Of a DNA stretch of 64,000 nucleotides, positions 61,798 to 64,000 are shown piece after piece (positions within the stretch are counted from its first letter, which is position 1; every line of letters begins with the position of its first letter). The stretch comes from DATEDA01 sp963827595 (lineage in GTDB: Bacteria > Pseudomonadota > Gammaproteobacteria > Burkholderiales > SG8-39). A model generated the notes under the pieces. That model did not search any database, was not told the origin of the DNA, and saw only the letters and a program-made list of their open reading frames with translations. The stretch covers positions 1-64,000 of the forward strand of contig CAWHBT010000006.1 in the NCBI GenBank assembly GCA_963827595.1, given 5' to 3'. A program made the position numbers and the translations under genes.

Positions 61798-62768
61798 TCG
61801 GCCTTGATCCCGGCCTGCTTCACGATCTTGGCGTACTTCCCTACGCCGTCCTTCACCATGCTCGCGAGCTCGGCCGGCGTGCTGGTGAGCGGCTCGGCGC
61901 CCGCCTTGCCGAGCGCGTCGGCGGTGTCGGGCGCCCCGATCACCGCGACGATCTCCTTGTGCAGGCGGTCGACGATGGCAGGCGGCGTACCGGCCGGCGC
62001 CATGATCGCGAGCCACAGCGACGCGTCGAACCCGGGGAAGCCCGATTCCGCGACCGTGGGCACGTCGGGCAGCGCCGGCGAGCGCTTCGGCGTGCCGACG
62101 GCGAGCGGCCGCACGCGACCCGACTTGGCGTGCGGCAGCACTGCCGGCAGGCTGCCGAAGAGCGCTTCGACCTGGCCCGCGAGCACGGCGGTGCCCGCCG
62201 GGCCGTTGCCGTTGTAGGGAATGTGCACGATGTAGAGCCCCGCGGCGCTCTTCAGCATCTCCATCGCGAGGTGCGTGGTCGAGCCGGTGCCGGCGGAAGC
62301 GTAGTTGAGCTTCCCGGGCCGCGCCTTGGCGTACGCGACGAACTCCTGCAGCGATTTCGCCTGCACGTCGGGGTTGACGACGAGCAGATAAGGCGAGACC
62401 GCTACCAGCGAGATCGGCGCGAAGTCCTTGACCGGGTCGTAGCCGAGCTTGGTGTAGACGCTCGGCGCGACCGCATGGGTGCTGGTCGACGCCACGCCGA
62501 GGGTGTAGCCGTCGGGTGCGGCTTTCGCGACCGCCTCGGTGCCGATCGTCCCGCCCGCGCCGCCGCGGTTCTCCACCACGACCTGCTGGCCAAGGCGCTC
62601 GCCGAGCTTCTGCGCGACGATGCGCGCGACGATGTCGGTCGAGCCGCCGGGCGGGAACGGCACGATCAGGCGCACCGGCTTCGTCGGATAGGCCTGCGGC
62701 CAGGCGAGCCCGGGCGCGAGGATCCCGAGCGCCGCAATGGCGAGGGTTGCAAGGATGCCGCGGTTCAT
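61794..62768 (-). CDS. Tripartite tricarboxylate transporter receptor, Bug/TctC family
   Basis: This 324-residue Bug protein has a signal peptide (residues 1-25, WPQAYP). Features are YPTKPVRLIVPFPPGGSTDI, VVENRGGAGGTIGTEAVAKA, the second-lobe PYNGNGPAGTAVLAGQVEAL and TVAESGFPGFDASLWLAIMA. It starts at ATG 62768 with GGAGGAGG upstream. It is coupled by a four-base overlap to a YtkA-like gene and then to a di-haem peroxidase, an unusual partnership for a solute receptor. No tctAB is adjacent. Confidence 0.9.
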   Translation of the reverse strand: MNRGILATLAIAALGILAPGLAWPQAYPTKPVRLIVPFPPGGSTDIVARIVAQKLGERLGQQVVVENRGGAGGTIGTEAVAKAAPDGYTLGVASTSTHAVAPSVYTKLGYDPVKDFAPISLVAVSPYLLVVNPDVQAKSLQEFVAYAKARPGKLNYASAGTGSTTHLAMEMLKSAAGLYIVHIPYNGNGPAGTAVLAGQVEALFGSLPAVLPHAKSGRVRPLAVGTPKRSPALPDVPTVAESGFPGFDASLWLAIMAPAGTPPAIVDRLHKEIVAVIGAPDTADALGKAGAEPLTSTPAELASMVKDGVGKYAKIVKQAGIKAE

Positions 62769-62802
62769 TGTCGCCTCCTCCTCTGGGTTCGAATCCGGGA
62801 AC

Positions 62803-63630
62803 CTAGCGCCGCCGCGCCAGGATCGCCTCGATCATCGCTTCGCCGTTCTGGTACGCGATCCGCTCGGCGACCTCCGGCGGCAGCGTCGACAGCCACGCGC
62901 GCGACCAGGCGGCGTGCTCGGGCACATAGTGCCAGCGCTCGGCGATGTAGGTGTCGGTGCCGACCATGAAGCGGTCGGGAAACTCGAGGAACGCCTCGCG
63001 CCACTCCGGCGGCGGGCGGCCGCCCGAGCCGTGGTCGGTGCGGAACGCGAGATCGGCCCAGAGGTTCTTGTGCTTGCGCAGCAGCTCGCGCACGCGCTCG
63101 GGGCGCTCGAAGCCCGCGTGCGCCCAGAGGATGCGCGCCTCCGGGTCCTGGATGAACAGCCGTTCGACCGCGTCGGCGTCCGAGTGGGCGTGCAGGAGAA
63201 TGCGGTGCTGCTTCGCGAGCTGCACCATGCGGCGCGGCACCGGCAGGTCGGCATCGGCGCCGTACAGGTGGAACTCGCCGATCGCGACGTACTTGTACTT
63301 GCGGAGACGCTCCTCGACGTACTGCACGATCCCCTCGTCGCGGACCCAGCTGCCGACGTCCGAGCGCTTCCGGTAAGGACGCAGCTCCGGGAAGATGAGG
63401 TCCGGCGCCGCCGCGTACAGCCGCTGCGTGCCCTCGTCGTCGGAGCTCGAGACCATGCCCCGCTTGACGCCGGCCTTGCGCAGGAGCGCGATCGCCTCCG
63501 CGGTCGGGAGCACGTCGAGCGCATCGTGGCTGTAGTGGAGATGGGCGTCGAAGATCGGCAGGTCGGCGGCGTGCGCCACTGCCGCGATGCCGAGCAGCGC
63601 GCCGAGGCCGAGCTCTTGGAGTCGGGTCAT
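62803..63630 (-). CDS. Amidohydrolase-2 family protein, exported
   Basis: From ATG 63630 (275 residues) the protein has a signal peptide (MTRLQELGLGALLGIAAVA) ending AHAA, then FDAHLHYSHDALDVLP with the first metal histidines, later metal-site phrases LLHAHSDADAVERLF and ILWAHAGFERPERV, and an aspartate in MVGTDTYIAERWH. The ATG at 63678 would put 16 residues before the signal peptide, so I prefer 63630. The family hydrolyses or decarboxylates small acids; a periplasmic member is less common. Substrate unknown. Confidence 0.85.
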   Translation of the reverse strand: MTRLQELGLGALLGIAAVAHAADLPIFDAHLHYSHDALDVLPTAEAIALLRKAGVKRGMVSSSDDEGTQRLYAAAPDLIFPELRPYRKRSDVGSWVRDEGIVQYVEERLRKYKYVAIGEFHLYGADADLPVPRRMVQLAKQHRILLHAHSDADAVERLFIQDPEARILWAHAGFERPERVRELLRKHKNLWADLAFRTDHGSGGRPPPEWREAFLEFPDRFMVGTDTYIAERWHYVPEHAAWSRAWLSTLPPEVAERIAYQNGEAMIEAILARRR

Positions 63631-63740
63631 TCCGGGCTTCCCCCTGCTCTTTCGCGTGGCAGCGGGATTGTCGCTCAAGCTTCCGGCTTCCGCCCGCAGC
63701 TTCAGTCCTCGTCTATCCTTGCCGTACCCCGCGGGAACTC

Positions 63741-64000
63741 ATGCATCCGCCGCGCGACCAAACCCTTTCGATGCCGCCGAGACTCGCCGCCCTCGCAACA
63801 CTGTTCGCCGCCACGGCCGCGATCGCCGCGCCCGTGCGCACGCCGCACGTCGAGGCCGAACTGGTCGCCGAGCGCACCGCCGTGGTGCCCGGGGAGCCGC
63901 TGACCGTGGCGCTCCGCCTCGCGATGATCCCGCGCTGGCACACCTACTGGCGCAACCCGGGCGATTCGGGGGAGCCGACGCGGATCGACTGGCGCCTGCC
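63741..64000 (+). CDS. Protein-disulfide reductase, DsbD/ScsB-like, N-terminal part (cut by window edge)
   Basis: The frame is open from ATG 63741 (or ATG 63771) to the right edge. After a signal peptide (PPRLAALATLFAATAAIAAP) the sequence HVEAELVAERTAVVPGEPLT and LRLAMIPRWHTYWRNPGDSG matches the N-terminal domain found in ScsB/DsbD-like thiol:disulfide interchange proteins of Burkholderiales-type bacteria. The transmembrane and thioredoxin domains lie beyond the window. It is divergent from the amidohydrolase gene with 110 bases between the preferred starts. Confidence 0.75.
   Translation, partial: MHPPRDQTLSMPPRLAALATLFAATAAIAAPVRTPHVEAELVAERTAVVPGEPLTVALRLAMIPRWHTYWRNPGDSGEPTRIDWRL

Overview
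The window is GC-rich DNA (about two thirds G+C by eye), densely packed with genes and with no rRNA or tRNA that I can see. It looks like a soil or water betaproteobacterium, most likely Burkholderiales-like. The grounds are five Bug/TctC-type solute receptors, a TctCBA operon, recurrent TAGAAT -10 boxes, a DUF1993 gene, a MliC-type lysozyme-inhibitor lipoprotein, and a short repeat whose translation (EPAGPPQG) resembles repeat-derived protein tails I associate with Burkholderiales. An uncultured lineage of similar lifestyle cannot be excluded.

The theme is uptake of small organic acids and amines. There are twelve classical periplasmic solute receptors: five Bug, two TRAP DctP, two NMT1/SsuA-like and three Liv-type. 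Around them sit two ABC importers of the nitrate/sulfonate type, two LivHMGF branched-chain-type ABC importers, one TRAP permease and one tripartite tricarboxylate permease, interleaved with catabolic enzymes.

Layout. 1-876: the end of an IS91-family element joined to the decayed 3' end of a nucleoside hydrolase gene. 1012-3119: a VOC protein and a mercuric-reductase-like flavoprotein, translationally coupled. 3210-10483 (minus): Bug receptor, DUF1993, then an ABC importer followed by an enolase-superfamily enzyme and an FAD amine oxidase. 10709-13618 (plus): TRAP receptor, alpha/beta hydrolase, atypical SDR. 13645-23500 (minus): a Liv-type importer carrying an extra 750-residue exported protein, then a second NMT1-type ABC importer. 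23625-28756 (minus): MetE-like enzyme, DctP, fused DctQM and a hypothetical protein. 28946-30424 (plus): a metal-dependent hydrolase. 30442-36091 (minus): a second Liv importer ending in a gentisate-dioxygenase-like cupin. 36364-37692: an orphan receptor with a clear promoter and terminator. 37767-41125: divergent Bug genes, one with an SCP2-like protein and a hydrolase. 41257-44716: quinone-reductase-like enzyme, 2-hydroxy-acid dehydrogenase and a collapsed cluster of PfpI, SDR and F420-type oxidoreductase remnants. 44798-48922: LysR regulator and tctCBA. 48924-56880: SMP-30 lactonase, amino-acid permease, exported methyltransferase, amidohydrolase, TPR-methyltransferase, 6-phosphogluconate dehydrogenase and gluconokinase. 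56877-64000: aldolase, spermidine-synthase-like protein, YdcF, MliC, a small secreted protein, an overlapping Bug/YtkA-like/di-haem peroxidase operon, an amidohydrolase and the start of a DsbD-like gene.

A striking property is the number of single-base frame breaks. Five otherwise well-preserved genes need one to five one-base corrections each, two more break only at their 3' ends, and the corrected lengths become whole numbers of codons. Twelve are insertions, most lengthening a run by one base. The simplest reading is uncorrected sequence error, but five insertions in tctC alone and the real gene truncations at 43.4-44.1 kb deserve checking against reads. I did not find a clearly new defence or mobile system. 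The best candidates for undescribed biology are the 750-residue protein inside the Liv operon, the 60-bp repeat that carries the translation start of the next gene in two ABC operons, and the conserved hypothetical after the TRAP transporter.
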